A DNA stretch of 64,000 nt from Scandinavium sp051650185. GTDB taxonomy: Bacteria; Pseudomonadota; Gammaproteobacteria; Enterobacterales; Enterobacteriaceae. Made by a program: the position numbers and the translations under genes. Shown piece after piece: positions 43,294 through 51,777 of this stretch (positions are counted from its first letter, which is position 1; each line of letters begins with the position of its first letter). The notes beneath the pieces are model-generated. The model saw only the letters and a list, made by a program, of their open reading frames with translations, was not told the origin of the DNA and searched no databases. Where the stretch lies: positions 25,919 to 89,918 of the forward strand of contig NZ_JBOFIN010000131.1 in the NCBI RefSeq assembly GCF_051650185.1, written 5' to 3'.

Positions 43294-43893
43294 ATGAAAA
43301 AGCTCACCGATAAGCAAAAAATTCGCCTGTGGGAAAAGCGACGAGCTCACTCGTTTGCGACCAGCGGTCGGCTGGATGTCCCTGAGCCTCACGCCCAGGA
43401 TGCGCTTTTCGCCCAGCGTGTCGAATCCCTCGAACTCGGCCCGCTGCATCGCGGTTTGCCGTGGCTGTGCGCCATTCACCAGCAGATTTTTCAGGATGCT
43501 TATGATTGGGCAGGCGAACTGCGCGAGGTTGATATCTCCCGTGGTGAGACCCGTTTCTGCCATTTTGAGTACATCGAAAATGAAGGCAACGACCTGATGC
43601 AGGAGCTGGAAGACGAACACTACCTCGTTGGGCTGCCCAGAGAGGCGTTTATTCAGCGGCTGGCACACTACTACTGTGAGATTAATGTGCTGCATCCGTT
43701 CTTTGTTGGCAGCGGCCGTGCGCAGCGCGTGTTCTTCGAGCAATTGGCCATTCACGCCGGATATGTGCTGGACTGGGGCGTCGTTGACCCGGAAAGCTGG
43801 AGTCAGGCGAACCAGAGCGGGGCGATGGGTGATTTACAGCCGTTGACCGACCTGTTCACTAAAGTGGTGAGCGAAGCGCAGGAAACTGAGTAG
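43294..43893 (+). CDS. Fused YhfG-Fic protein (antitoxin start joined to Fic domain)
   Basis: One open frame of 199 residues. Residues 1-29 (MKKLTDKQKIRLWEKRRAHS then FATSGRLDV) line up without gaps with the start of E. coli YhfG, the small Fic antitoxin. Residues about 34-199 line up with E. coli Fic from about residue 35 on, with no indel. The usual Fic start (about 30 residues, with the DPYLYPG segment) is missing. The Fic motif is HPFFVGSGRAQR at 134-145: His134 and Arg142 are kept, but the acidic residue is Val and the Asn is Ser. The antitoxin motif S24xxxE28-G29 reads S24xxxD28-V29. AGGGAGG, the yhfG-type ribosome site, precedes the start. pabA follows after 31 bases. AMPylation activity is uncertain; it may be a chimera in decay. 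Confidence 0.82.
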   Translation: MKKLTDKQKIRLWEKRRAHSFATSGRLDVPEPHAQDALFAQRVESLELGPLHRGLPWLCAIHQQIFQDAYDWAGELREVDISRGETRFCHFEYIENEGNDLMQELEDEHYLVGLPREAFIQRLAHYYCEINVLHPFFVGSGRAQRVFFEQLAIHAGYVLDWGVVDPESWSQANQSGAMGDLQPLTDLFTKVVSEAQETE

Positions 43894-43924
43894 AATAGCG
43901 CGGTTTGCTGTCACCGGAGCCGCT

Positions 43925-44488
43925 ATGATCCTGCTTATCGATAACTATGATTCGTTTACCTGGAACCTCTACCAGTATTTTTGCGAGCTGGGAGCCGAGG
44001 TGGTTGTCAGGCGCAATGATGAGATCAGTCTCGATGAGATAGCGCAGCTGGCACCGGCAAAAATCGTCATTTCGCCAGGCCCTTGTACGCCGGATGAGTC
44101 CGGGATTTCGCTCGACGTGATCCGTCACTATGCTGGAAAACTGCCTGTTCTCGGTGTTTGTCTGGGCCACCAGGCGATCGGCCAGGTTTTTGGCGCGACC
44201 ATTGTTCGTGCGGCTAAAGTGATGCACGGGAAAACTTCCCCGATAACGCATAACGGTGCTGGCGTTTTCAGCGGACTGAATAATCCACTCACGGTGACTC
44301 GCTATCATTCACTGGTGATTGACCCGCCAACGTTACCCTCCTGTTTTGAGATAACTGCAACCAGCGAAACAGGTGAGATCATGGGCATTCGCCACCGTGA
44401 ATGGGATCTCGAAGGCGTGCAATTTCACCCCGAAAGCATTCTCAGCGAGCAGGGCCATCAGCTGCTGGAGAACTTCCTTAAGCGGTAA
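43925..44488 (+). CDS. pabA: Aminodeoxychorismate synthase, glutamine amidotransferase subunit
   Basis: A 187-residue class I amidotransferase giving ammonia to PabB for 4-amino-4-deoxychorismate in folate synthesis. The catalytic Cys is in LGVCLGHQAIGQ near residue 79, and His-Glu in GVQFHPESIL near 168-170. It lies directly after the fic-type gene and before argD, as in E. coli. Confidence 0.97.
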   Translation: MILLIDNYDSFTWNLYQYFCELGAEVVVRRNDEISLDEIAQLAPAKIVISPGPCTPDESGISLDVIRHYAGKLPVLGVCLGHQAIGQVFGATIVRAAKVMHGKTSPITHNGAGVFSGLNNPLTVTRYHSLVIDPPTLPSCFEITATSETGEIMGIRHREWDLEGVQFHPESILSEQGHQLLENFLKR

Positions 44489-44567
44489 ATGCGCTTGCCA
44501 CGATCTGATTTTTTATGCATATTTCATGATTATATTTTCATAATCATGCTGCGTAAGAGGTTTTGAC

Positions 44568-45785
44568 ATGGCGAGTGAACAAATGGCAATTACCCGGGCA
44601 ACTTTTGACGAAGTGATCCTGCCCATTTATGCCCCGGCGGAGTTTATCCCGGTGAAAGGGAAAGGGAGCCGAATCTGGGATCAGCAGGGCAAAGAGTATG
44701 TTGATTTTGCTGGTGGGATTGCCGTTACTGCGTTGGGTCACTGTCATCCCAGACTCGTCGAAACGCTGAAAAGCCAGGGCGAAACGTTGTGGCACACCAG
44801 CAACGTCTTCACCAATGAACCTGCGCTGCGTCTGGGGCGTAAGCTGGTGGCATCGACATTCGCTGAACGTGTGGCGTTTATGAATTCCGGCACTGAGGCG
44901 AACGAAACCGCTTTTAAACTTGCTCGCCACTATGCCTGCATGCGCCACAGTCCGTTCAAAACCAAAATCATCGCTTTCCATAACGCTTTCCATGGTCGTT
45001 CACTGTTTACCGTGTCCGTTGGCGGGCAGCCGAAGTATTCCGACGGCTTCGGGCCAAAACCTGCGGATATCATTCATGTGCCCTTCAACGACCTGCATGC
45101 AGTGAAAGCGGTAATGGACGACCATACCTGCGCCGTTGTGGTTGAACCTATTCAGGGCGAAGGTGGCGTGACGGCGGCGACGCCTGAATTTCTGAAAGGC
45201 CTGCGTGAGCTGTGCGACGAACATAAGGCTTTGCTGGTGTTTGATGAAGTGCAGTGCGGCATGGGGCGTACGGGTTCGCTGTTCGCCTATATGCATTACG
45301 GCGTGACGCCGGATATTCTCACCACCGCTAAAGCTCTGGGCGGCGGTTTTCCTGTCAGCGCTATGTTGACCACGGAAGAGATCGCCAGCGCTTTTCACGT
45401 GGGATCACACGGCTCAACTTACGGCGGTAATCCATTGGCCTGTGCGGTAGCGGGTACAGCTTTCGACATCATCAACACCCCGGAAGTGCTGGAAGGGGTG
45501 AAGGCAAAGCGCGAACAGTTTGTGAAGCATTTACAGCAGATTGACGCCGAACTGGATGTATTCAGCGATATCCGCGGCATGGGGCTGCTGATTGGGGCTG
45601 AGCTTAAGCCCCAGTTCAAAGGGCGTGCGCGTGACTTCCTGCATGCAGCGGCTCATGAAGGCGTAATGGTGCTGAATGCAGGGACTGACGTGATGCGTTT
45701 CGCGCCTTCGCTGGTGGTTGAGAGCGCTGATATCGATGAAGGGATGAAGCGTTTTGCTGCTGCGGTGAAGAAGGTCGTCGGCTGA
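44568..45785 (+). CDS. argD: Acetylornithine/succinyldiaminopimelate aminotransferase
   Basis: A 405-residue class III PLP aminotransferase serving arginine and lysine synthesis. It shows NSGTEANETAFKLAR (PLP phosphate), VVEPIQGEGGV, LVFDEVQCGMGRTG with the PLP Asp, and the Schiff-base Lys in TTAKALGGGFPVSAM near residue 255. The start at 44568 matches E. coli ArgD. A+T-rich sequence with TGATTATATTTTCATAATCA palindromy just upstream (about 44527-44546) may be a control site; ArgR boxes have a similar look. Confidence 0.97.
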   Translation: MASEQMAITRATFDEVILPIYAPAEFIPVKGKGSRIWDQQGKEYVDFAGGIAVTALGHCHPRLVETLKSQGETLWHTSNVFTNEPALRLGRKLVASTFAERVAFMNSGTEANETAFKLARHYACMRHSPFKTKIIAFHNAFHGRSLFTVSVGGQPKYSDGFGPKPADIIHVPFNDLHAVKAVMDDHTCAVVVEPIQGEGGVTAATPEFLKGLRELCDEHKALLVFDEVQCGMGRTGSLFAYMHYGVTPDILTTAKALGGGFPVSAMLTTEEIASAFHVGSHGSTYGGNPLACAVAGTAFDIINTPEVLEGVKAKREQFVKHLQQIDAELDVFSDIRGMGLLIGAELKPQFKGRARDFLHAAAHEGVMVLNAGTDVMRFAPSLVVESADIDEGMKRFAAAVKKVVG

Positions 45786-45791
45786 TTTTTC

Positions 45792-45867
45792 GCCCGGCGG
45801 CACTGCGTTTGCCGGGCCTGCGTGATGTGACCGTCTGTAGGCCTGTGCAAGCGAAGCGCCGCCAGGC
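45792..45867. repeat. REP pair (BIME) between argD and yhfK
   Basis: Inverted units GCCCGGCGGCAC ... TTTGCCGGGC (45792-45817) and GCCTGTGCAAGCG ... CGCCGCCAGGC (45841-45867) occupy the convergent gap. Confidence 0.75.
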
Positions 45868-45874
45868 AGGGTAT

Positions 45875-47947
45875 CTATGCCCGGCGTTTCAGCCAAATCC
45901 CGTGATGCGGACGCTGACGCCAGGCCACCGAAGAGATGGTGTGCATGGTATTCAGGTGCCCCAGTATCCGCTGTAAATGCTGTTCCATGGTGCTCAACGG
46001 GCCGTGGGACAGCGTATCAGGTGACTCCATAATATTCGCATCTCCGCTTCCCCCTGCTTCGTCATACTCCAGGCGCTGCTGACACCGTTGCAGCGCAATC
46101 TCACAAGATTCCAGATAACGCTGGGCCAGTGATTCCGTCAGCATGTTGTGCTCGCGGGCGAGCGTGGTCATGGCGTTAATATGCTCGACAATAAACTGGC
46201 TGTGGGTCACCCATAGCTTCATATCGGCAAGATAGCGCGAGTTAAAGCCGGGCTCCTGCATCGCCTGATTAAGCGAATTGAATAGTGCGTTATGTGCCTG
46301 ATTCACACGCATACGCTGATAGGCGAGGGTTGGTGCTTCCGGGTCGTTACTCAGAATAAGGCGTAAGGCTTCCTGATCGGCTTCCAGCGCCTGCTGGGCA
46401 TTTTTACGCAACAGGCCGCTTTGCCATTGCGGCCACAGCCAGACCATCCCACCAAAGGCAATCAGACAGCCGATTAGCGTGTCTATCAGCCGGGCAACAA
46501 TAAATTGATCTCCGTTGAGCGTCAGCAACTGGATGGTGTATACCGCCGTCACCGTAAAGCCCACCGTGGCCCAGCCGTAGCTTTTGCGGATGATGAGATA
46601 GCTTATGAGGGTGATAACCAGCATCGCCGCCAGCGCATAGCCTTCTGGAGCATGAAAGTGCAGGGTGATGCCTGCGATGACTAATCCAGCCAGCGTACCT
46701 GCCGCCCGGTGGAAGATCCTCACTCGCGTCGCACCATACCCGTTTTGTGTGACCAGCAGGACCGTCATCAGGATCCAGTAAGGTTTTGGCAGGTGTAATG
46801 CCGACCCCATCAGGCTGGCGATGCTCAGCATCACGCTGATTCGCGCGGCATTGCGCAGTGCCGGGGACTTCAGCGAAAGATAGCTTTTGAGTGCCGCGAA
46901 GACCGGCAAGCGGCGTTCATTATCTGCCATTAAATCACGCGGATAGAGCGGGCGCTGGAGGCGCAGCACTCTGGCGATGCGACTGAAATGCCAGGCGCAG
47001 AACTGGCCCACGGGGTTATCGGGATGCTGACGGGCGATTTTCTCCAGCGCGCCAATCTGCTTGTCCATCGAGAAGCGTTGGGGAAAACGGTGGTAGAGAA
47101 TATCATCGGCCATCACGCGCAGGCGGGTGGCAATGGTTTGGGCATTCCAGCGGATAACGGCTTCAGCATGGCTGCGCTCAACCAGCTTCTGGACTTCTGC
47201 CGGTTGGTGCAGGCTGACGGAGATATGCTCCTGCAAATCAAGGCCCATCTGGAAGGAGCGCAGCAGGCGTTTGTAATCATGGTTCTTATTGGCCGCGAGC
47301 ATGTGAAGCTGCTGATAGCACTGGGTGATTAAATCGACGGCTTTTTGCTGACGAGCCAGCAGCGGCGGCAAAGCTTTCTCGGGATCGGTGTGCTGGGTCA
47401 GCAGGCTGTACTTGGCCTCGCAGTAATCCGCCAGCTGGCGATACAGCAGACTCAGCGATTCCCGCAGCGGCTGTTCACGCCACATCCAGAACCAGAACCA
47501 GTTAAACAGGCCATACCAAAGCGTGCCGAGGGCATAAATCAGCAGCGGCTCCCAGACTGGCATGTTGCCCGCAAGGCTCAGGGTAAAAATTGCGGCGATG
47601 AGAGACGCCGGAAGTAAACGGGCATGCAGAGAACTTATCTCGGCCGTTACGCCAAGCGTCATGGCGAGAACGGTCAGGATCAGCGGCAAGGGGAGGGTAT
47701 GTGCCAGCAGTAATTGAACCGCGAGGCTGCAGCCCGCAAACAGTGAACCGCCAATAATCAGGCGTTTAAAAAAGCGTTTGTGCGGCGTATCGAGACCGGC
47801 AATGTTGCAGCAGGCGGGAACTAACGAAAACAGCAGACCGTACTTGAGATACCCCAGCATCAGGCCGATAGCCACGGGCGTACAGAGCACCAGGGTTTGC
47901 CGCAGTGCGTAGTTAATTTCCGGGTGATAAATTAGCCTGCGCCACAT
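45875..47947 (-). CDS. yhfK: FUSC-family inner-membrane protein YhfK
   Basis: A 690-residue protein with two membrane bundles (residues about 15-145 and 380-510) and a cytoplasmic helical region after each, the FUSC/YccS plan of aromatic-acid exporter-like proteins. The function is unknown. I chose the ATG at 47947 (MWRRLIYHPEINYALRQTL). A farther in-frame start at 47983 would need the crp terminator stem (47962-47993) to be coding, which is unlikely. Downstream of crp on the same strand, as in E. coli. Confidence 0.9.
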   Translation of the reverse strand: MWRRLIYHPEINYALRQTLVLCTPVAIGLMLGYLKYGLLFSLVPACCNIAGLDTPHKRFFKRLIIGGSLFAGCSLAVQLLLAHTLPLPLILTVLAMTLGVTAEISSLHARLLPASLIAAIFTLSLAGNMPVWEPLLIYALGTLWYGLFNWFWFWMWREQPLRESLSLLYRQLADYCEAKYSLLTQHTDPEKALPPLLARQQKAVDLITQCYQQLHMLAANKNHDYKRLLRSFQMGLDLQEHISVSLHQPAEVQKLVERSHAEAVIRWNAQTIATRLRVMADDILYHRFPQRFSMDKQIGALEKIARQHPDNPVGQFCAWHFSRIARVLRLQRPLYPRDLMADNERRLPVFAALKSYLSLKSPALRNAARISVMLSIASLMGSALHLPKPYWILMTVLLVTQNGYGATRVRIFHRAAGTLAGLVIAGITLHFHAPEGYALAAMLVITLISYLIIRKSYGWATVGFTVTAVYTIQLLTLNGDQFIVARLIDTLIGCLIAFGGMVWLWPQWQSGLLRKNAQQALEADQEALRLILSNDPEAPTLAYQRMRVNQAHNALFNSLNQAMQEPGFNSRYLADMKLWVTHSQFIVEHINAMTTLAREHNMLTESLAQRYLESCEIALQRCQQRLEYDEAGGSGDANIMESPDTLSHGPLSTMEQHLQRILGHLNTMHTISSVAWRQRPHHGIWLKRRA

Positions 47948-47959
47948 AGCGGTAGAGAC

Positions 47960-47993
47960 AAAAATGGCGTATTGCGTGAACAATACGCCATTT
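47960..47993 (-). terminator. crp intrinsic terminator
   Basis: A perfect 13-bp stem AAATGGCGTATTG / CAATACGCCATTT with a 6-base loop ends in a run of five T on the minus strand, just beyond the crp stop. Confidence 0.85.
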
Positions 47994-48000
47994 ATCGAGC

Positions 48001-48633
48001 TTAGCGGGTGCCGTAAACGACGATGGTCTTACCGTGGGCGGAGATCAGGTTCTGATCTTCCAGCATTTTCAGAATACGGCCAACGGTTTCACGGGAACAG
48101 CCCACGATCTGACCGATTTCCTGACGGGTAATTTTAATCTGCATACCGTCCGGGTGGGTCATGGCATCGGGTTGTTTCGCCAGGTTCAGCAGCGTCTGGG
48201 CGATACGGCCCGTTACGTCGAGGAACGCAAGGTTGCCGACCTTCTCTGAGGTGACCTGCAGACGGCGGGCCATCTGCGAAGAGAGGCGCATCAGAATATC
48301 CGGGTTTACCTGAATTAACTGACGGAATTTTTTGTACGAGATTTCGGCCACTTCACAAGCGGTTTTCGCCCGAACCCAGGCACTACGCTCCTGGCCTTCT
48401 TCGAAGAGACCAAGCTCACCAATGAAATCGCCCTGGTTGAGGTAAGAGAGGATCATCTCTTTCCCTTCTTCGTCCTTGATGAGTACAGCAACTGAGCCTT
48501 TCACGATGTAGTACAGCGTTTCTGCTTTTTCACCCTGGTGAATCAGCGTGCTCTTCGATGGGTACTTATGAATGTGGCAATGAGACAAGAACCATTCAAG
48601 GGTAGGGTCTGTTTGCGGTTTGCCAAGCACCAT
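48001..48633 (-). CDS. crp: cAMP receptor protein CRP
   Basis: A 210-residue global regulator, almost identical to E. coli CRP. The cyclic-nucleotide domain carries the phosphate-binding cassette FIGELGLFEEGQERSAWVR, and the C-terminal helix-turn-helix TRQEIGQIVGCSRETVGRIL reads TGTGA-type sites. From memory the only difference I notice is Ser for Ala near residue 118. It is divergent from yhfA; the promoter region is in the 306-base gap and a strong terminator follows. Confidence 0.98.
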   Translation of the reverse strand: MVLGKPQTDPTLEWFLSHCHIHKYPSKSTLIHQGEKAETLYYIVKGSVAVLIKDEEGKEMILSYLNQGDFIGELGLFEEGQERSAWVRAKTACEVAEISYKKFRQLIQVNPDILMRLSSQMARRLQVTSEKVGNLAFLDVTGRIAQTLLNLAKQPDAMTHPDGMQIKITRQEIGQIVGCSRETVGRILKMLEDQNLISAHGKTIVVYGTR

Positions 48634-48939
48634 GCGCGGTTATCCTCTGTTATAAGCTGTCTCCAGTGGCAGACATGACACTGCCGCTGGCTTTGCAATC
48701 GTATCCTTCCCTGTGCCTGGGAAGTCGGCTGTCGAATTGTGCAGCAGCCTGTAATGTGGTGTCCTCTGCGTACATTCAGCACTTCAATGCATTACTGTCG
48801 CATCCCGACTGTTTTAGCATAGCTTTAGCTGCGTGTCTCCTGGTGTCTCGCTTCAGCATGATGCACGTCTCCTTCCGTTGCGAGTTTTGTTATGTGCGCG
48901 TAATCTGAGAGGAAATTTGCAACTTCGGAGTTAAAAATT
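48634..48939. other. Divergent control region between crp and yhfA
   Basis: No gene is seen. The crp leader is long. A likely crp -10 element lies at 48821-48816 (TATGCT, minus strand, in a stretch like the E. coli crp promoter), giving a leader of about 175 bases. A CRP half-site-like stretch GACACCACATTACAG occurs about 40 bases downstream of that start, where E. coli CRP represses itself. The end of the leader (CTTATAACAGAGGATAACCG) matches E. coli as I recall it. Confidence 0.5.
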
Positions 48940-49344
48940 ATGCAAGCACGTGTGAAATGGGTTGAGGGTTTAACCTTCCTGGGCGAGTCTGCTTCTGGCC
49001 ACCAGATTTTGATGGACGGTAACTCTGGAGACAAAGCGCCGAGCCCGATGGAAATGGTGCTGATGGCAGCCGGCGGTTGCAGTGCGATCGACGTGGTGTC
49101 TATTTTGCAAAAAGGGCGTCATGACGTGAAAGATTGCGAAGTGAAGCTGACCTCGGAGCGTCGTGAAGAAGCGCCGCGTATGTTTACGCACATTAATTTG
49201 CACTTCATCGTAACGGGTAAAGACCTGAAAGAAGCGGCAGTGTCTCGTGCGGTGGATTTGTCTGCGGAGAAATATTGCTCTGTGGCGCTAATGCTGGAGA
49301 AAGCGGCGAAGATCACCCACTCGTTTGAGGTGGTTGAGGGGTAA
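48940..49344 (+). CDS. yhfA: OsmC-family protein YhfA
   Basis: A 134-residue protein of the OsmC/Ohr fold, which in other members reduces organic peroxides by a Cys pair. It shows MEMVLMAAGGCSAIDVVSIL with one Cys and EKYCSVALMLEKAAKITHSFEV with another, in the positions used by Ohr/OsmC. Its role is unproven. It is divergent from crp and followed by a repeat and a bidirectional terminator. Confidence 0.93.
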   Translation: MQARVKWVEGLTFLGESASGHQILMDGNSGDKAPSPMEMVLMAAGGCSAIDVVSILQKGRHDVKDCEVKLTSERREEAPRMFTHINLHFIVTGKDLKEAAVSRAVDLSAEKYCSVALMLEKAAKITHSFEVVEG

Positions 49345-49349
49345 TCGTG

Positions 49350-49408
49350 TGCGGCCTGATGCCCTCACCCCGACCCTCTCCCACAGGGAGAGGGAGCAAA
49401 CACTAAAA
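49350..49408 (-). repeat. 59-base interspersed repeat, copy 2
   Basis: The reverse complement of this stretch matches 17221-17279 at about 54 of 59 positions, including the perfect stem CCCTCTCCC / GGGAGAGGG and the flanks TTTTAGTGTTTGC and GGGGTGAGGGCA. It lies between the convergent genes yhfA and prkB. Confidence 0.75.
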
Positions 49409-49431
49409 ACCTTCTCGTAAGAGAAGGTTTT
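49406..49431. terminator. Bidirectional terminator between yhfA and prkB
   Basis: AAAACCTTCTC / GAGAAGGTTTT is a perfect 11-bp stem with loop GTAA. T-runs exist on both strands, fitting the convergent genes. Confidence 0.8.
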
Positions 49432-49460
49432 GCTGTTTACCTTGGCCGCCCGGTTGTGGT

Positions 49461-50327
49461 TTAAATCGCTCTGCCATCCATCAGCCGCTCAACCAGCGGC
49501 GTCATGATCAACTCCATCGCCAGCCCCATTTTCCCTCCAGGCACCACCAGCGTGTTCATGTGTGAAATGAACGAGCCTTGCAGCATCGCCAACAGCCAGG
49601 GGAAATCAATGTCGCCCAGATTCTGGAAATGGATAACCACAAAGCTTTCATCCAGCGACGGAATGCCTTTGGCGGCAAACGGGTTAGAGGTATCGACCGT
49701 AGGGACTCGCTGGAAGTTGATATGCGTGCGCGAGAACTGGGGCGTGATGAAGTTGATGTAATCCTCCATGGAGCGCACCACGGAATCCATCACCGCTTCA
49801 CGAGAATGTCCGCGTTCGCTGGTGTCGCGCGTAAGCTTCTGAATCCATTCCAGGTTCACAATCGGGACTACGCCAACCAGCAAATCCACATGCTTTGCCA
49901 CATCATGCTGAGGCGTGACTACGCCACCGTGTAATCCTTCGTAGAACAGCACATCGGTGGGTTCCGGCAGCGGCTGCCAGGGCGTGAATGTTCCGGGTAC
50001 CTGATTCCACGGCACGGCTTCATCATAGGTATGCAGATATTTGCGCGACTGCCCGGTACCGCTTTGGCCATAGGTAAGAAACGTCTGTTCCAGCAGGCCG
50101 AAGTCGTTGGCGTCCGGGCCGAAATAACTGATATGGCGGCCCATATCGCGCGCTTTACGGATGGCCATGTCCATCTCAGGGCGGGTATAGCGATGGAAGC
50201 TATCCCCTTCGACTTCGGCGGCGTTTAAATTGAGCTGAGCAAAGATTTTACGAAAGGCGAGGCTGGTGGTGGTGGTCCCCGCGCCGCTGGAGCCGGTCAC
50301 GGCAATCACCGGGTATTTGGCAGACAT
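49461..50327 (-). CDS. prkB: Phosphoribulokinase-like protein PrkB
   Basis: A 288-residue P-loop kinase of the phosphoribulokinase family. It shows Walker A VTGSSGAGTTTTSLAF at about 9-24, EGDSFHRYTR and FYEGLHGGV. Enteric bacteria lack a Calvin cycle, so the true substrate is unknown. It forms a cluster with yheU and yheT upstream on the same strand (gap to yheU 36 bases), as in E. coli. Confidence 0.94.
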   Translation of the reverse strand: MSAKYPVIAVTGSSGAGTTTTSLAFRKIFAQLNLNAAEVEGDSFHRYTRPEMDMAIRKARDMGRHISYFGPDANDFGLLEQTFLTYGQSGTGQSRKYLHTYDEAVPWNQVPGTFTPWQPLPEPTDVLFYEGLHGGVVTPQHDVAKHVDLLVGVVPIVNLEWIQKLTRDTSERGHSREAVMDSVVRSMEDYINFITPQFSRTHINFQRVPTVDTSNPFAAKGIPSLDESFVVIHFQNLGDIDFPWLLAMLQGSFISHMNTLVVPGGKMGLAMELIMTPLVERLMDGRAI

Positions 50328-50363
50328 AACGACTCCCTGGGTAAGCTGTGATAATGAGTATAG

Positions 50364-50582
50364 TCAGCCGCGAAATTGAGTGCGGGTCATTAAGTTGACG
50401 GTCTCGTGCAGTTCGGACCACACCAGAACCACTTCCCCGCTTTGCAATTGCTGTTTGACGTCGGCGACTTTATCTTCGAGCGAACGTTCATGTTCACCAT
50501 AATCGGTGCCTTCGCGCAACACAAAGCTTTCAATCAGGTTTTCCAGCGTTTCGGGAGCCAGATCCTGCCAGGGAATGATCAT
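50364..50582 (-). CDS. yheU: Conserved small protein YheU
   Basis: A 72-residue acidic protein of the UPF0270 family (MIIPWQDLAPETLENLIESF ... GTDYGEHERSLEDKVADVKQQL). No catalytic motif is known. The start overlaps the yheT stop by 4 bases, so it is translated with it. Confidence 0.95.
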   Translation of the reverse strand: MIIPWQDLAPETLENLIESFVLREGTDYGEHERSLEDKVADVKQQLQSGEVVLVWSELHETVNLMTRTQFRG

Positions 50583-51601
50583 GCGATGGCTCCAAGAAAA
50601 CGGGTCAGCCAGTCAGGAATGCGTTTTTCCAGCCACATTTCTGGATGGCGCAGCGTGCCGCCGACAAAGCCAACGTGCCCGCCGTATTCGGTAAGCTGAT
50701 ACTGGATATTCTTCGGCAACTCTTCCTGTGCAGGAATCGAGTGGTGATCCATAAAGGGATCGTCTTTGGCGTGAATAATCAGCGTCGGTTTGGTTATCTG
50801 ACTCAGCACCGGCATGGCGCTGCACTGGCGGTAATAGTCGATGGCATCGGCGAACCCGTGAATTTTTGAGGTAATCAGATCGTCAAACTCGCGAATACGG
50901 CGAACGCTTTTCAAACGCTTAAGATCGACCGGCAGCGTACCAGGATAAGCTTTAAGCTTGCGTGAAGCATTGGCCTTCAGCAGATTAAGCAGGTAGCGCT
51001 GATAAACGCGGGAAAAGCCCTTATCCATGTGATAGCTGCAGGCTTCGAGCATAAAGGGCGCAGAAACGATCACTGCGGCATCCAGCGGCGTCGCGTCGCC
51101 TTCTTTCGCTAACAGACAGCCGAGCATGTTGCCGCCCAGCGAGTAGCCGACCGCCGCCGTCGGCACTTCTCCAAATTCACGTTTCAGCCAGGAGAGGAAC
51201 CAGGTGCCATCTTCGGTTTCACCAGAATGGTAAATACGGTCGTTGCGGTTCGGTTCACCGCTGCAGCCGCGAAAATGCATCACCACGCCAAGCCAGCCGC
51301 GCTGCTGTGCCGCATGAATCAGGCCATGAGCGTAAGGGCTGTAAAGGCTGCCTTCAAGGCCGTGAAACACCACCAGACGCGGTTTGTGACGTGCCTGATT
51401 CGGATCTTCACTCCAGGCCAGATCGACAAAGTCACCATCCGGAAGCTCCAGACGCTGCCAGTGCGGCGTGAACAGCACTTTGCGACGGATCAGGCGCGGC
51501 AGCATGGTCTGCAGGTGGCAGTTGCGCACGCCTTTCATCGGCACAAATGTGTCGTTCTCTTCGGGTGGGACTTCAAATTCTACAGGGGTGATCTGGGCCA
51601 T
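50579..51601 (-). CDS. yheT: Alpha/beta hydrolase YheT
   Basis: A 340-residue hydrolase of the AB-hydrolase/EMB8-like family. The nucleophile Ser is in AVGYSLGGNMLG, the oxyanion segment is VVFHGLEGS, and the acid and base are in IHAKDDPFMDH and YGGHVGFVGG. It is likely an esterase; the natural substrate is unknown. First gene of yheT-yheU-prkB. Confidence 0.95.
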   Translation of the reverse strand: MAQITPVEFEVPPEENDTFVPMKGVRNCHLQTMLPRLIRRKVLFTPHWQRLELPDGDFVDLAWSEDPNQARHKPRLVVFHGLEGSLYSPYAHGLIHAAQQRGWLGVVMHFRGCSGEPNRNDRIYHSGETEDGTWFLSWLKREFGEVPTAAVGYSLGGNMLGCLLAKEGDATPLDAAVIVSAPFMLEACSYHMDKGFSRVYQRYLLNLLKANASRKLKAYPGTLPVDLKRLKSVRRIREFDDLITSKIHGFADAIDYYRQCSAMPVLSQITKPTLIIHAKDDPFMDHHSIPAQEELPKNIQYQLTEYGGHVGFVGGTLRHPEMWLEKRIPDWLTRFLGAIA

Positions 51602-51697
51602 ACTGTTACGCTGTTGTGATGAAAATCCTGTTTACTATACCGTCATGACGGTTTCGTGTTTATGAAAATGAGCCGCGTGACGCTTTTGCAACGCGTT

Positions 51698-51772
51698 GCC
51701 CGGCGGCACTTCGTTTGCCGGGCCTACGGATCATCTCCTTGTAGGCCCGGTAAGTCGTAGCCGCCACCGGGC
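51698..51772. repeat. REP pair (BIME) between yheT and yheS
   Basis: Inverted units GCCCGGCGGCAC ... TTTGCCGGGC (51698-51723) and GCCCGGTAAGTCG ... GCCACCGGGC (51745-51772). The first has nearly the same sequence as the unit after argD. Confidence 0.75.
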
Positions 51773-51777
51773 ATGGG

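Noticed and set aside
43355..43597. Overlapping 80-codon frame within the yhfG-fic fusion
   Set aside because: I checked whether it could be the rest of YhfG shifted by a frameshift. A short stretch looks vaguely similar, but the fusion frame itself aligns better and without gaps to Fic.
48741..48765. CRP autoregulatory site in the crp leader
   Set aside because: Only one half resembles TGTGA/TCACA, so I mention it in the region note and do not list it as a site.
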